From positions 1 through 64,000 of the forward strand of contig JABANP010000171.1 of NCBI GenBank assembly GCA_013115135.1: DNA of 64,000 nt. Reading direction: 5' to 3'. The notes under the pieces are model-generated. The model was not told where the DNA came from. It ran no database searches and saw nothing but the letters and a program-made list of their open reading frames with translations. Shown piece by piece: positions 21,769-33,210 of the stretch. The stretch is from Perkinsus olseni (taxonomy: Eukaryota > Perkinsozoa > Perkinsida > Perkinsidae). Numbering within the stretch: the first letter of the stretch is position 1; the number at the start of each line of letters is the position of its first letter. Made by a program: the position numbers and the translations under genes.

Positions 21769-23263
21769 TCAAGCATCGGCAGAAGCCTCGCCCTCATCCT
21801 GCTCCTCGTAAAACGGCAGTGGGAAGTCCCAGGTAACCTACGACCCAGAGTCCCCACCGAAGAAATTACTTCGCTAGTTACCTCATCCGTCGCTTCGTTC
21901 CAGTAGTAAAACTCCTCACCGCCATCGCCATCCGCAACCTTCTTCCATCCCGGCGGAGCATCAGGGCGCCTTGGAGAGCACGGGGGTCGGTAAGTTCCAC
22001 TAAGAAAACGCGCATCATGATTTTTCGACGATGCCGCTTTTCGAAACGGCCTGCTAATGACTTGGACGAATACCACACCATCAACGACGCGTACAATACA
22101 AACGCCGAGTTCCACAATTTTCGAAAAACTTCAGCTTGGCAATCTCGGGTCGGGAGAAAACGGATCGATCAATCGTCAATTTTGCAAGACGAAAAAAATA
22201 CTGACAAATAATAATCTCCTGGAAGTGCGGATTTTAAGTTCCTCAAAACGCCACCGTAGCCTCGACATTCGCCGTGAATTCCATTCCGCTGTGCGTCTCC
22301 AGTGAAATATTGACTTGTGATTTCCCAACGGAGAGAACGCCGCCCCAGCCAAGCGCGAGAACCCCTACAGCAGTCGCCTTCGTCTTAACATTGTAGTAAT
22401 ACACTTTGCCATCGTCCGCCTTTATGCGCCTCCAGTCAGTCCAGTCCTCCCCTCCCAAAGCGGCCCCCAGCGTCTGCCGCAGCTCACTCACAGCAACACC
22501 ATCGGACCCCGAAGATCTCCGCCCGTCACGAGTTGGACGTGACAGAACCGGCCTTGTCCAGGTCGATAGGCCGGTAGCCTGACAACAGTAACAGCAGTTC
22601 ACCAGTTGGACTCCACCTTCGGCTGCAGCCCACTTGGTGGCGAGGCGAGAACGGCGGTCGTCGAACTATGATATTACAATAATAAATTGAGACTACTATG
22701 CCACGTAATGCGAAACGAGGGATAAGTGCAAGCTCACAAGGCGATTTTTCGAAGTCGCAATGAGGCCGTACCACGCCGAACAGGGATGCGCCCGTTGGCG
22801 GCGATGAACCGATAACTTCACCTCGTTAAAATAGTATCTGTCGCCCTCTGGAGAGAAGTGCTCCATCCAGTCCGCTTCCATCCTCGTCGGCCTCTCCCAT
22901 GCGGACTCGCCCGTGGCACAATTGGCGTAGTAAACCTCTCCTGAGTGGCAACCAAAGAATCTCCCTACCACCAAGCCCCTCAGGAGAAGAAGAAGATCAG
23001 CAGCTCAGCGGCGACGATAACAGAAAATATGAGTTAAATAATTTACGGAAAATTTACGCCTACGTTGGGAAAAAAGTCTCAACAAAAACGATTTTTTGAC
23101 AATTTCATATCGGAAATTTCCATTTTCATCATGCCCATTCTCAAAAGAGAAAAAATATAACCATCTTCAGATAAAATGTCGCCGCATGCCACCCCTGCTC
23201 ACCATCGGCCGTTCGAACCTCCTCCCATCCGCTCATCAAAGACGCCGCATCACCGCTGGACAT
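21769..23263 (-). pseudogene. Four-WW-domain gene, unit A copy, frameshifted
   Basis: Same five-exon structure as the intact copy in unit B: 23263–23203, 22940–22822, 22578–22369, 21999–21882 and 21837–21769. Splice sites are conserved (the exon 4 acceptor reads TTAG instead of CTCAG). Exon 4 is 118 nt instead of 117 because GGCGCCCTGATG has one extra C compared with GGCGCCTGATG in unit B. This puts a TGA right after CTCTCCAAGGCG, so translation would end before the fourth WW domain. The first three WW domains could still be made. Either this allele is broken or the extra base is an assembly error. Confidence 0.7.
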
Positions 23264-24655
23264 CGCAGCTGACTCCCCCTCGTCATCTCTAGGAGGCACG
23301 CGAGGAGCCTGGCCGCCGAGGGCTGCGAGACTACGCCGACGCACCGGTCGTGGCAAGCTCGAGGCCGTGGACCTGAGATCGTCCGGGGTTCACGAAACCA
23401 AGTTACTGCGCAGAGGGTCGGTCCTGTCGGGCCAGGAGTGAAAGAAAGAATCCCATTTTGCAAGCTCATCGCTGGTGAGTAAGTATTGAATCATAGCTCG
23501 AGTATAGCGATCAGTATTAACCTCATATTGTGAAGTTACTCCGCGCCTGGAAAACGCGCATTTCAGAAGAGCTTTTCAGCTGCCTCAGATCTGCTTTTCT
23601 TCCTCGATAGAAACTTCCCACTGAGTGGCAGTTCGCGAATTAAAATAGAGCGGTCACGGTGACCGCGCAATCGATCAGCCGATCGATAATTCTTCCTTAG
23701 CTATCCAGGCTCATTACAGCATTTTCCCCACTTTCATGACGAGGTGCACTCCGAAAGATTCTCCAAAGGGCAGTTTTTTTACCTCAGAATTTCTTTCTCC
23801 TCCTCACTGGGCCAAAATCGACTCTCCGCTCCCAATCGAGTTTTTCTCCTTCCGACCGCTCGCCCTGTCGAGGTCTCCCAAGAGCTTCGCTCCGCCTGTC
23901 CTGCGGATTTATGACCTCCAGAAGAAGCGTTTTTAAGCAACCATTGCTCGTGCGCTGACAAGTACTGAGGAGAAAATAAGATACCAAATTTCCCCCGCAT
24001 CACACGTCCCACGATACGATCCACGTGCGCAATTTCAAACTTCTCTGAGTTCTATCCACAACCAAGTTGTTTGAAACAACAGTGTTGTTAATAACTCTGA
24101 TACCTCTCAATTTTCTGGTGGATAAAAATCCTTGGCAGTGCGTTACAGAGACCAATTTTCTGTTTAAGTGGGAGTCATGCAGCTCATTCGCTCCCATTTT
24201 CGAGCTACGATCTAACTTTTTCGCCTCAGACAAGAAAAAATATTCGAAAACGAGTAAGCGAGTACAACTTGACAAGTACCGAAAATTTTTAGGCAGATCA
24301 AGCACCTCACCGGAGCTCCACCTATGATACGAATCATTGCAATACGCTGATTTCCCCCGCCGATTGCGATCAGTTCCCATAGAGACAATCCTGCTATGTC
24401 ATATAAGAGCCTCATGTCACATCATTGTCTTCCACTTCCCAAGAGAGCCACAGTTGACGTATGTCGAGCGATTCTCGGCCACAAAATTTGAGAAGGCAAA
24501 AGATATCTTTCTCTCTCACCCTCTTGTGATGGGGCGGAGTATAGCTTCTACCCCCCACTCGGCACACGAAGTTGTCGTACAGAGTCGATGGCAGCGACGG
24601 CAGAAACGCCTTCCCTCTGGACCTTAGAAAAACGAAAAAATATCCGTAGGAAGTT

Positions 24656-25175
24656 TTGATATTTTCGGATATGATCCGACGAAAAACCCAAGCATTTGCA
24701 ACGCAATCGTGGCGTCTTGACGCCTTGTTAATTTTTAGCGCTGTGTCGTCCCTTTCAGCTGCCCCAGCCGTGCGGTCTCTCTTACGCTACATTCCACCGA
24801 TGCTTCCCTCCTCGGAAAAGGCCGTTGATATTACTACGATCATTTCATTACCGTTCGAGTGACTTCGCATGGCCTGGTCGAAGCCGAACAGATCATCCGG
24901 GCTTTACGTGACAACAAACGAGGACTGGGTTAAATGTTCTCCAACAAAACGGCCATCACGGCCGTTCAACTCAACCGAGAATAGCCTCTCACTGGGAGAC
25001 TACTGACAACCAGAACTACACCTACCTCATTCGACTCTCGGATGACCGAATCTTTCTTTCCGAATCAGACTCCTGCGTAGAAGCTGTAAAGCAGCGCGAG
25101 TTCACTCTGAAAGAACAACAGAATAAGGTCGAATCATCGTGAGAAGGACCTCGGTATCGAAAGATGCTGCAGGAA
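24656..25175 (+). pseudogene. Decayed coding sequence, unit A copy
   Basis: Coding-like sequence in two frames. The first part is a hydrophobic leader (LDALLIFSAVSSLSAAPAVR) that runs into a stop. A second frame reads HFITVRVTSHGLVEAEQII, is broken by a one-base difference from unit B, then resumes with NYTYLIRLSDDRIFLSESDS and ends at stops. The Y-x-Y-L-I-R-L-x-D-x-R segment faintly resembles the start of a GIY-YIG nuclease fold, but the catalytic residues are not evident. Function cannot be assigned. Confidence 0.35.
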
Positions 25176-25842
25176 TCTTAGGTTGAAGCTGGATCGACGC
25201 GAGTCTCGTCGCCACAACAAGAATTTCGTCAAATCTTTTTTTCCACTACCCAGCGCTATGAAGCCACTCCTACGATTTCGCCCCTCACTATATAAATATA
25301 TTTCCGATTGGTGTGGTATTGCTATTATAGAAATGCCCTCGAAATCATCATTCTCGCCTCAAAAACTACCGAAAATTACCAAAAACTTACCGAAAATTAC
25401 CGAAAAATTCCCGGAAAGTACCATTTCCAATCAAGAATCGTACCACCCTACTCTCGACTTTCCACGCCCAGCTCGTCCCTAATCTCCCCGTCCACCATTT
25501 CTTCACCCGTCCCCTTCGCCGCTGCCTCCTCCAGTAGCCGTCGGTTAGCCTGAAGGAAGAATCATTCCGTGCCAAAAATAAAGATATTTCTCAGCGCCGA
25601 GACGAGCACCTCCGTACTTGCGTGCTGCATGGCCTGAGTCCCTGCCGAGCCTCGTCCAGTCGCTTCCGATTGGCGGCTTTCAACTGATAAGTGAAAGCTC
25701 TGTCTAGAAGAATCTGTGCGTTCGGTAATGGCAATCCGAAATTTTTGATAAAAAGTGTGTTAATTTTGTAGCGGCGCTACTGTGTTCCTTATTTCGAAAA
25801 AACTAATTTCGAGAAAACTAATTCCGAAGCTAGTCTTATCCT

Positions 25843-25960
25843 GAAGACTAGCTGCTAGAAGGCAATAATGCCTTATCTTAATTAGGGGCAAGCATAGACA
25901 GTACCACTGCAGCCAGGAGAAGCCTCATAACACAAACCGTTGGTGTTTTTGAGCAGGCCC
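25843..25960 (-). pseudogene. 3' fragment of the secreted cysteine-rich gene, unit A
   Basis: Reads as the last 30 or so codons of family C1 (…TNGLCYEASPGC to CP stop) plus the adjoining 3' flank (GACTAGCTGCTAGAAGGC). The match stops abruptly within the KNTNG codons, beside CAGGCCCAAGCCTGCTCAAG, a small inverted repeat. The rest of the gene is absent. Confidence 0.85.
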
Positions 25961-26666
25961 AAGCCTGCTCAAGAAGGGCTACTGTGTTCCTGATTTCGAA
26001 AACACTGAGTTAGAAAACGTAAAGAGGAGAAAAAAAGCAAACTAGCGGGAGGTGGAGGGTAAAATCAAATAAAAATTTATGATAATAAAAAACAGAAATT
26101 AATATATTCTTACCTAAGAACGTGCCGCTGGATTGAACTAATAAATAGTAATTTATGAAAAGGACAGTAGCTAGCCCAACGAACCAATGTCCAGTAAATA
26201 TACGAAAAAAATAAATTTTCCGCAAAATTATTTTTCCAAAAAAACCAGGATGATCCCGGCTTCCCTATTACCAAAGTAGAGCCCGTGGACAACCAAGCTT
26301 TGCTGCCACCAACGTCCGCCGACTTCTGCATGAACAGAGATACCGTCGGGAAACCGTTAGAGCGTATCTTCGGAGGAGGGTAGCTGCGACCAGCTCCACC
26401 CGACCTCCTTTTTCCTGAAAAAAAACGTGAAAAAATTCCGGAATTCTTCTTGAGAACAGAAAAATACAGAAGTTTTTTCTGAGGCAGGAAACATCAATTT
26501 GCCTTGCGGGCCTGCCCGATCAGAGAAGCACATGATCGTCAGCTGCGACTGTCAATCCCCGTCCACTGTTAACAAGACACAATAGAACTGTGTGGTACGT
26601 ATCTTAATTGCGGAGCGAGTTGCGGAGCGAGCGGAGCATATACTGTCACTTCTGCGCGTTTTTGTG

Positions 26667-26698
26667 CGTTCGTTCGTTCGTTCGTTCGTTCGTTCGTT
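26667..26698. repeat. CGTT microsatellite, 8 units
   Basis: Eight CGTT units, against seven in the matching position of unit B (33909–33936). A useful marker for telling the two units apart. Confidence 0.95.
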
Positions 26699-27605
26699 TA
26701 AATTATTTCTCCACGACTATGTCGATTCAACTCGCGAGACACATACCATTCGAAAGCTCGCGGTTTGTGTATCCTATAAAAAATACGAAATCGCTCTCAT
26801 CCCCGTTCTACCAAGCAAAACCGTCGTGGACCGTTGTAGATGAACCCGAAAAAATACGGAAAAAAGCCCGGGCTGGGGTTCGAACCCGAGACTTCGTGCC
26901 GAGCTCCGCTTTTTTCGTTACGAAGGCCTAGCTATACTAGCGTCCCGTCCTCTCAGGAATCTGCCCTATCCCGTCCACGACCAGCCCAATCGACGTCCGA
27001 TGCGTTGCCCTACTAATTTTCGTGCAACGAGGTAGTCTAACTGTTTCTGATTTTCCGACAATGTTCTCACGAAAGCCCCTCGGCCGTCGATCGGCAGTGT
27101 CTTGATAACACAATAGTTGGTTCACTAGCTCTTTTTACAAGCGCCCTGTCATTCACTCCCGTTGTCTCAACTGCTCCTCCTTCCCGCTGCTGTATTTCGT
27201 TTACTACCCGCCCAATCGCTCACGATGCGTTGCCCTACTACGACAAGATAGTCTAACTGTCTCTGCCCCAGTAATACGTCGTGACGCCAGCAACCAGGAC
27301 GGCTCCGCGTTCTCTGCCTCCTTCGCTGATACCACTTCTTCCACAATTCCCGTTGCCTCCAGGGGAGCTGAGACGACACGACCGGCTTCAAAGACGATGG
27401 AAGAAAAAACTTCTTGAACGCTTCATCGCTATCTATGATTTAAAATGATTTTTCTTTATACTTTAGCAAGAGACAGCAGTAAAATAATCAGTAACACTTC
27501 GAGTGCAGAAGAACAGCTTAGAGACCTCCAAGACTTCACCACAAAAAGCTTTTGAGAATAACTTCCGCAGGCTAGCTGTTGAGAGGCGATAATGCCAATC
27601 CATAA

Positions 27606-28016
27606 TTAAGGGCAAGCATAGGCAGTACCAGTGCAGCCGGGTGAAGCCTCATAACACAAACTGTTGGTGTTTTTGAGCAGGCCAAAGCAGACAGGCGTGT
27701 CAAGCCAAGTCTTGCAGAAGGACTTCCAAGTACTCGCAGCACAATCGGGTACGGAGTCGCAGGCAGACGTGCAGCTGTCAAACGACGTGGCCGTGGCGCC
27801 ACAGGGAACAACTTCGTTCGTGTCAGCCGAGCCCAAGTTGTGGCACTTGTTATCATCACCACAGTAGCTGAAGATACATTCGGGGCGTTCATCACAGATA
27901 CGCTGGCAGTAGCCACCATCAGCACCCAGAAGCTTCTCAGCGATCACCAAGGCGGAACCAGCATCAACTTGATAGAAGGCGGAGGTAAGAGCGGCGAGGC
28001 TGAGGAAGGTATGCAT
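27606..28016 (-). CDS. Secreted cysteine-rich protein family C1, copy 3
   Basis: A 136-residue single-exon copy in tandem unit B. It starts MHTFLSLAALTSAFYQVDAG (signal peptide) and preserves all cysteines of the other two copies. The ending is GCTGTAYACP. The upstream flank contains the same GCACAAGGGCGAGCGA block. The open frame and conserved cysteines across three copies suggest selection, though copies this similar may simply be recent. Confidence 0.8.
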   Translation of the reverse strand: MHTFLSLAALTSAFYQVDAGSALVIAEKLLGADGGYCQRICDERPECIFSYCGDDNKCHNLGSADTNEVVPCGATATSFDSCTSACDSVPDCAASTWKSFCKTWLDTPVCFGLLKNTNSLCYEASPGCTGTAYACP

Positions 28017-28428
28017 GATGAGAGACAAAGCAACAGCTCCTGATAACGATCAAATACTCAGACGAAATTACTTCTCAAGAAGTCACCAGCTATGAAAGTG
28101 AAAGTGAGATCAACAGCACGCATGCGCAGGAATGAACAAGTCAAAGACGAAACTGCCACTGAACTGTCCCACTTGCACAAGGGCGAGCGACAATGCATGT
28201 TTTCAGTCCTCCGTGTGCTGAGCTTCCTGGGCCTCCTCAAGACGAGCGAAATAAGCACGATCAGGCGGGCTCTTGGACGGTTCGTAGGACCCGAGGAACT
28301 GAGCCGATTGGAACTCCGTGAATATCCTTCGTGTCCGCGACTACACATGCTATCACCATCTTGCAGTCTTACTTGCCAAAGAGAGCTTGTGAAACAGATC
28401 TTTGAAGATATAGCAATTACCCAGACTA

Positions 28429-28918
28429 AAGGGTGCTTCAAAACCTCGTGAGCACTTTAGGGTACGTGCAAGTCGGTGCCCTGTGAGAGTTTCGGATCAA
28501 ATTTTTTGGGTGTTATGGCCGAGATATCAATCAATCGGCATGCCGAATCTCGTCGAATTACGTGGCTGGCGACGGAAGAAGAGGCCATTCAAAGCGCTCC
28601 CAGAGGTGGCTGGCCCAGACGACTTTCGATTCACTCGGATCCGAAATGCGGATGGGAGGGCCGAAATGGCATGGCATTCTGCAACTCAGTGCGCTGAGAA
28701 ACAGTGGTTGAGGGAATCGAAAGTCGTCTGAGCCAGCCACCTTCGAGAACGCGTTAAGCGGCCATATCTTCCGTCGCCAGCCACGTAGTTCGACGAGATT
28801 CGGCGTGCCGATTAATGGGGATCCTGGCCATAAGCCACAAAAAATATTTACCCGAAACTCTTGCGGGACACTGACTTACGCGTACTCAAAAGTGTTCACG
28901 AGGTTTTGAAACACCCTT
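28429..28918. mobile_element. 490-bp foldback MITE, Tc1/mariner type by its TA duplication
   Basis: The ends are AAGGGTGCTTCAAAACCTCG and the complement of AAGGGTGTTTCAAAACCTCG, flanked by TA on each side (28427–28428 and 28919–28920). Inverted repeat similarity continues inward for about 210 bp per arm (shared CGAATCTCGTCGAA, ACGTGGCTGGCGACGGAAGA, CAGACGACTTTCGATTC), leaving a loop of about 60 bp. It contains no transposase ORF. The equivalent place in unit A (21640–21650) reads CAGACTACTCTG with a single TA, the expected empty site. Confidence 0.93.
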
Positions 28919-29039
28919 TACTCTGCACAGGCGGAGCGTGATACAGTGTCCCTCCCCAAACTGTGCAACACGAGACACCTCAACCACTAAGTGAGCACAT
29001 CGAGTAACATGGACACAAACAACACAATCAGCAGGTCCT

Positions 29040-30515
29040 TCAAGCATCGGCAGAAGCCGCGACCTCATCCTGCTCCTCGTAAAACGGCAGTGGGAAGTCC
29101 CAGGTAACCTACGACCCAGAGTCACCACCGAAGAGATTACTTCGCTAGTTACCTCATCCGTCGCTTCGTTCCAGTAGTAAAACTCCTCACCGCCATCGCC
29201 TTCCGCAACCTTCTTCCATCCCGGCGGAGCATCAGGCGCCTTGGAGAGCACGGGGGTCGGTAAGTTCCACTGAGAAAACGCGCATCATGATTTTTTGTCG
29301 ATGTCCCTTTTCAAAACGGCCTGCTAATGACTTGGACGAAGCCACACCGACAACGACGCGTACAATACAAACGCGGAGTTCCAGAATTGTCGAAAAACTT
29401 CAGTCTGGCAATCTCGAGTCGACAGGAAACGGATCGATCAATCGTCAATTTGGCAAGACGAAAAAATACTGACCAAAAATAATCTCTTGAAGTGCAGATT
29501 TTGAGCTCTTCAAGGCGCCACCGAAGCCTCGACATTTGCAACCCGCAAGATCGCCGTGAATTCTATTCCGCTGTGCGTTTCCAGTGAAATATTGACTTGT
29601 GATTTCCCAACGGAGAGAACGCCACCCCCGTCAAGCGCGAGAACCCCTACAGCAGTCGCCTTCGTCTTAACATTGTAGTAATACACTTTCCCATCGTCCG
29701 CCTTTTTGCGCCTCCAGTCAGTCCAGTCCTCCCCTCCCAAAGCGGCCCCCAGCGTCTGCCGCAGCTCACTCACAGCAACACCATCGGACCCCGAAGATCT
29801 CCGCCCGTCACGAGTTGGACGTGACAGAACGGGCCTTGTCCAGGTCGATAGGCCGGTAGCCTGACAACAGTAACAGCAGTTCACCAGTTGGACTCCAGCT
29901 TCGGCTGCAGCCCACTTGGTGGCGAGGCGAGAACGGCGGTCGTCGAACTATGATATTACAACAATAAATTGAGGCTACTATGCCACGTAATGCGAAACGA
30001 GGGATAAGTGCAAGCTCACAAGGCGAGTGTTCGACGTCGCAATGAGGCCGTACCACGCCGAACAGGAATGCGCCAGTTGGCGGCGATGAACCGATAACTT
30101 CACCTCGTTAACATAGTATTTGTCGCCCTCTGGAGAGAAGTACTCCATCCAGTCAGCTTCCATCCTCGTCGGCCTCTCCCATGCGGACTCGCCCGTGGTA
30201 CAATTGGCGTAGTAAACCTCTCCTGAACGGCAATCAAAGAATCTCGGCATCACCAAGCCCCTCAGGAGAAGAAGAAGATCAGCAGCTCAAATAATTTACG
30301 GAAAATTTACGCCTACGTTGGAAAAAAAGTCTCAAAAAAACGATTTTTTGACAATTTCATATCGGAAATTTCCATTTTCATCATGCCCATTCTCAAAAGA
30401 GTAAAAATATATCCATCTTCAGAGAAAATGTCGCCGCATGTCACCCCTGCTCACCATCGGCCGTTCGAACCTCCTCCCATCCGCTCATCAAAGACGCCGC
30501 ATCACCGCTGGACAT
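29040..30515 (-). CDS. Four-WW-domain protein, intact copy, five exons
   Basis: Exons 30515–30455, 30222–30104, 29860–29651, 29269–29153 and 29108–29040 join in phase to give 191 residues, starting MSSGDAASLMSGWEEV. Four WW modules follow, each with two tryptophans or equivalents and a closing proline: W13–P38, W45–P70, W109–P134 and W148–P175 (last: PPGWKKVAEGDGGEEFYYWN then VTWDFP). WW domains bind proline-rich peptides, so this is probably an adaptor. Partner unknown; no catalytic domain is present. Each of the four introns interrupts one WW domain. The start was chosen as the ATG in frame just before WW1; the frame stays open upstream, so an additional 5' exon is possible. The tail is acidic. 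Confidence 0.75.
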
Positions 30516-31906
30516 CGCAGCTGACTCCCCCTCGTCATCTCTAGAAGGCACGCGAGGAGCCTGCCCACCAAGGGCTGCGAGACTACGCCGACGCACCGGT
30601 CGTGGCAAGCTCGAGGCCGTAGACCTGAGATCGTCCGGGGTTCACGAAACCAAGTTACTGCGCAGAGGGTCGGTCCTGTCGGGCCAGGAGTGAAAGAAAG
30701 AATCCCATTTTGCAAGCTCATCGCTGGTGAGTAAGTATTGAATCATAGCTCGAGTATAGCGATCAGTATTAACCTCATATTATGAAGTTACTCCGCGCCT
30801 GCAAAACGCGCATTTCAGAAGAGCTTTTCAGCTGCCTCAGATCTGCTTTTCTTCCTCGATAGAAACTTCCCACTGAGTGGCAGTTCGCGAATTAAAATAT
30901 AGCGGTCACGGTGGCCGCGCAATCGATCAGCTGATCGATAATTCTTCCTCAGCTATCCAGGCTCATTACAGCATTTTCCCACTTTCATGACGAGGTGCAC
31001 TCCGAAAGATTCTCCAAAGGGCAGTTTTTTTACCTGAGAATTTCTTTCTCCTCCTCACTGGGCCAAAATCGACTCTCCGCTCCCAGTCGAGTTTTTCTCC
31101 TTCCGACCGCTCGCCCTGTCGAGCTCTCCCAAGAGCTTCGCTCCGCCTGCCCTGCTGATTTATGGCCTCCAGAAGAAGCGTTTTTAAGCAACCATTGCTC
31201 GTGCGCTGACAAGTACTGAGGAGAAAATAAAATACCAAATTTCCCCCGCATCACACCTCCCACGATACGATCCACGTGCGCAATTTCAAACTTCTCTGAG
31301 TTCTATACACAACCAAGTTGTTTGAAACAACAGTGCTGTTAATAACTCTGATACCTCTCAATTCTATAGTGGATAAAAATCCTTGGCAGTGCGTTACAGA
31401 GACCAATTTTCTGTTTAAGTGGGAGTCATGCAGCTCATTCGCTCCCATTTTCGAGCTACGATCCGACTTTTTCGCCTCAGACAAGAAAAAATATTCGAAA
31501 ACGAGTAAGCGAGTACAACTTGAAAAGTACCGAAAATTTTTAGGCATATCAAGCACATCACCGAAGCTCCACCTATGATAAGAATCATTGCAATATGCTG
31601 ATTTTCCCCGCTGATTGTGATCAGCTCGCATAGAGACAATCCTGCTTTGTCATATAAAAGCCTCATGTCACATCACCGTCTTCCACTTCCCAAGAGAGCC
31701 ACAGTTGACGTATTTCGAGCGATTCTCAACCACAAAATTTGAGAAGGCAAAAGATATCTTTCTCTCTCACCCTCTTGTGATGGGGCGGAGTATAGCTCCT
31801 GCTCCCCACTCGGCACACGAAGTTGTCGTACAGAGTCGATGGCAGCGACGGCAGAAACGCCTTCCCTCTGGACCTTACAAGAACGAAAAAATATCCGTAG
31901 GAGGTT

Positions 31907-32433
31907 TTGATAATTTCGGATATGATCCGACGAAAAACCCAAGCATTTGCAACGCAATCGTGGCATCTTGACGTCTTGTTAATTTTTAGCGCTGTGTCGT
32001 CCCTTTCAGCTGCCCCAGCCGTGCGGTCTCTCTTACGCTACATTCCACCGATGCTCCCCTCCTCGGAAAAGGCCATTGATATTACTACGGTCATTTCATT
32101 ACCGTTCGGGTGACTACGCATGGCCTGGTCGAAGCCGAGCTTATCATCCGAGCTTTATGTGATGGCAAACGAGAGACTGGGTTAAATGTTCTCCAACAGA
32201 GCGGCCATTACGGCCGTTCAACTCAACCGAGAATAGCCTCTCACTGGGAGACTACTGACAACCAGAACTACACCTACCTCAGTCGACTCTCGGATGACCG
32301 AATCTTTCTGTCCGAATCAGACTCCTGCGTAGAAGCTGTAAAGCAGCGCGAGTTCACTCTGAAAGAACAACAGAATAAGGTCGAATTATCGCGGGAAGGA
32401 CCTCGGTATCGAAAGATGCTGCAGGAATCTTAG
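31907..32433 (+). pseudogene. Decayed coding sequence, unit B copy
   Basis: Counterpart of 24656–25175. Here the second frame stays open for 107 codons (32110–32433), reading GLVEAELIIRALCDGKRETG to EFTLKEQQNKVEL, whereas unit A has a one-base deletion and a stop. The leader-like ORF (LDVLLIFSAVSSLSAAPAVR) is in a different frame and ends before it. It could be two exons of a small gene that is intact only here, but I found no convincing splice pair. Confidence 0.35.
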
Positions 32434-33074
32434 GTCGAAGCTGGATCGACGCGAATCTGGTCGCCACAACAAGAATTTCGTCAAATCTTTTTTTCCACTA
32501 CCCAGCGCTATGAAGCCACTCCTACGATTTCGCCCTCACTATATAAATATATTTGCGATTGGTGTGGTATTGCTATTATAGAAATGCCCTCGAAATCATC
32601 ATTCTCGCCTCAAAAACTACCGAAAATTACAAAAAACTTACCGAAAATTACCGAAAAATTCCCGGAAAATACCATTTCCAATCAAGAATCGTACCACCCT
32701 ACTCTCGACTATCCACGCCCAGCTCATCCCTAATCTCCCCGTCCACCATTTCTTCACCCGTCCCCTTCGCCGCTGCCTCCTCCAGTAGCCGTCGGTTAGC
32801 CTGAAGGAAGAATCATTCCGTGCCAATAATAAAGATATTTCTCAGCGCCGAGACGAGCACCTCCTTACCTGCGTGCTGCACGGCCTGAGTCCCTGCCGAG
32901 CCTCGTCCAGTCGCTTCCGATTGGCGGCTCTCAACTGATAAGTGAAAAAGCAAACTCTGTCTAGAAGCATCTGTGCGTTCGGTAATGGCAATCCGAAATT
33001 TTTGATAAAAAAACGTGTTAATTTTGTAGCGGCGCTACTGTGTTCCTTATTTCGAAACAACTAATTTCGAAGCT

Positions 33075-33210
33075 AGTCTTACCCTGAAGACTAGCTGCTG
33101 ATAGGCGATAATGCCTCTTCATAATTAGGGGCAAGCATAGGCTGTACCAGTGCAGCCAGGTGAAGCCTCATAACACAAACCGTTGGTGTTTTTGAGCAGG
33201 CCCAAGCCTG
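33075..33210 (-). pseudogene. 3' fragment of the secreted cysteine-rich gene, unit B
   Basis: Same truncated piece as at 25843–25960, with the same break point in the KNTNG codons. It was therefore present in the ancestral unit before the tandem duplication. Confidence 0.85.

Larger units (their letters stand above)
20655..27412. repeat. Tandem duplication, unit A (about 6.7 kb)
   Basis: Begins with TTTCTTTATACTTTAGCAAG and ends near CTTCAAAGACGATGGAAGA. It is repeated in the same orientation as 27448–34644. Contents in order: cysteine-rich gene copy 2, four-WW-domain gene (frameshifted here), decayed ORF blocks, a fragment of the cysteine-rich gene, a TTCG microsatellite, and a stretch ending at the unit edge. 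By eye the last 2 kb is nearly identical between units, while the part around the genes has more substitutions. Confidence 0.9.

Noticed and set aside
23641..23700. Palindromes GGTCACGGTGACC and ATCGATCAGCCGATCGAT
   Set aside because: Short, partly lost between the tandem units (the first is changed in unit B), and without a nearby gene start to make them credible regulatory sites.
24000..24380. 126-codon minus-strand ORF conserved in both tandem units (also 31251–31631)
   Set aside because: The opposite strand is equally open, many changes between the units alter residues, and composition is not protein-like. Shared openness follows from recent duplication.
26592..26843. ORFs with VRSFVRSF repeats
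   Set aside because: They are translations of the CGTT microsatellite and differ between the two tandem units by repeat number.
26870..26910. GGGGTTCGAACCCGAG, a B-box-like palindrome, also in unit B near 34105
   Set aside because: The motif is self-palindromic and no D arm or anticodon arm accompanies it on either strand.
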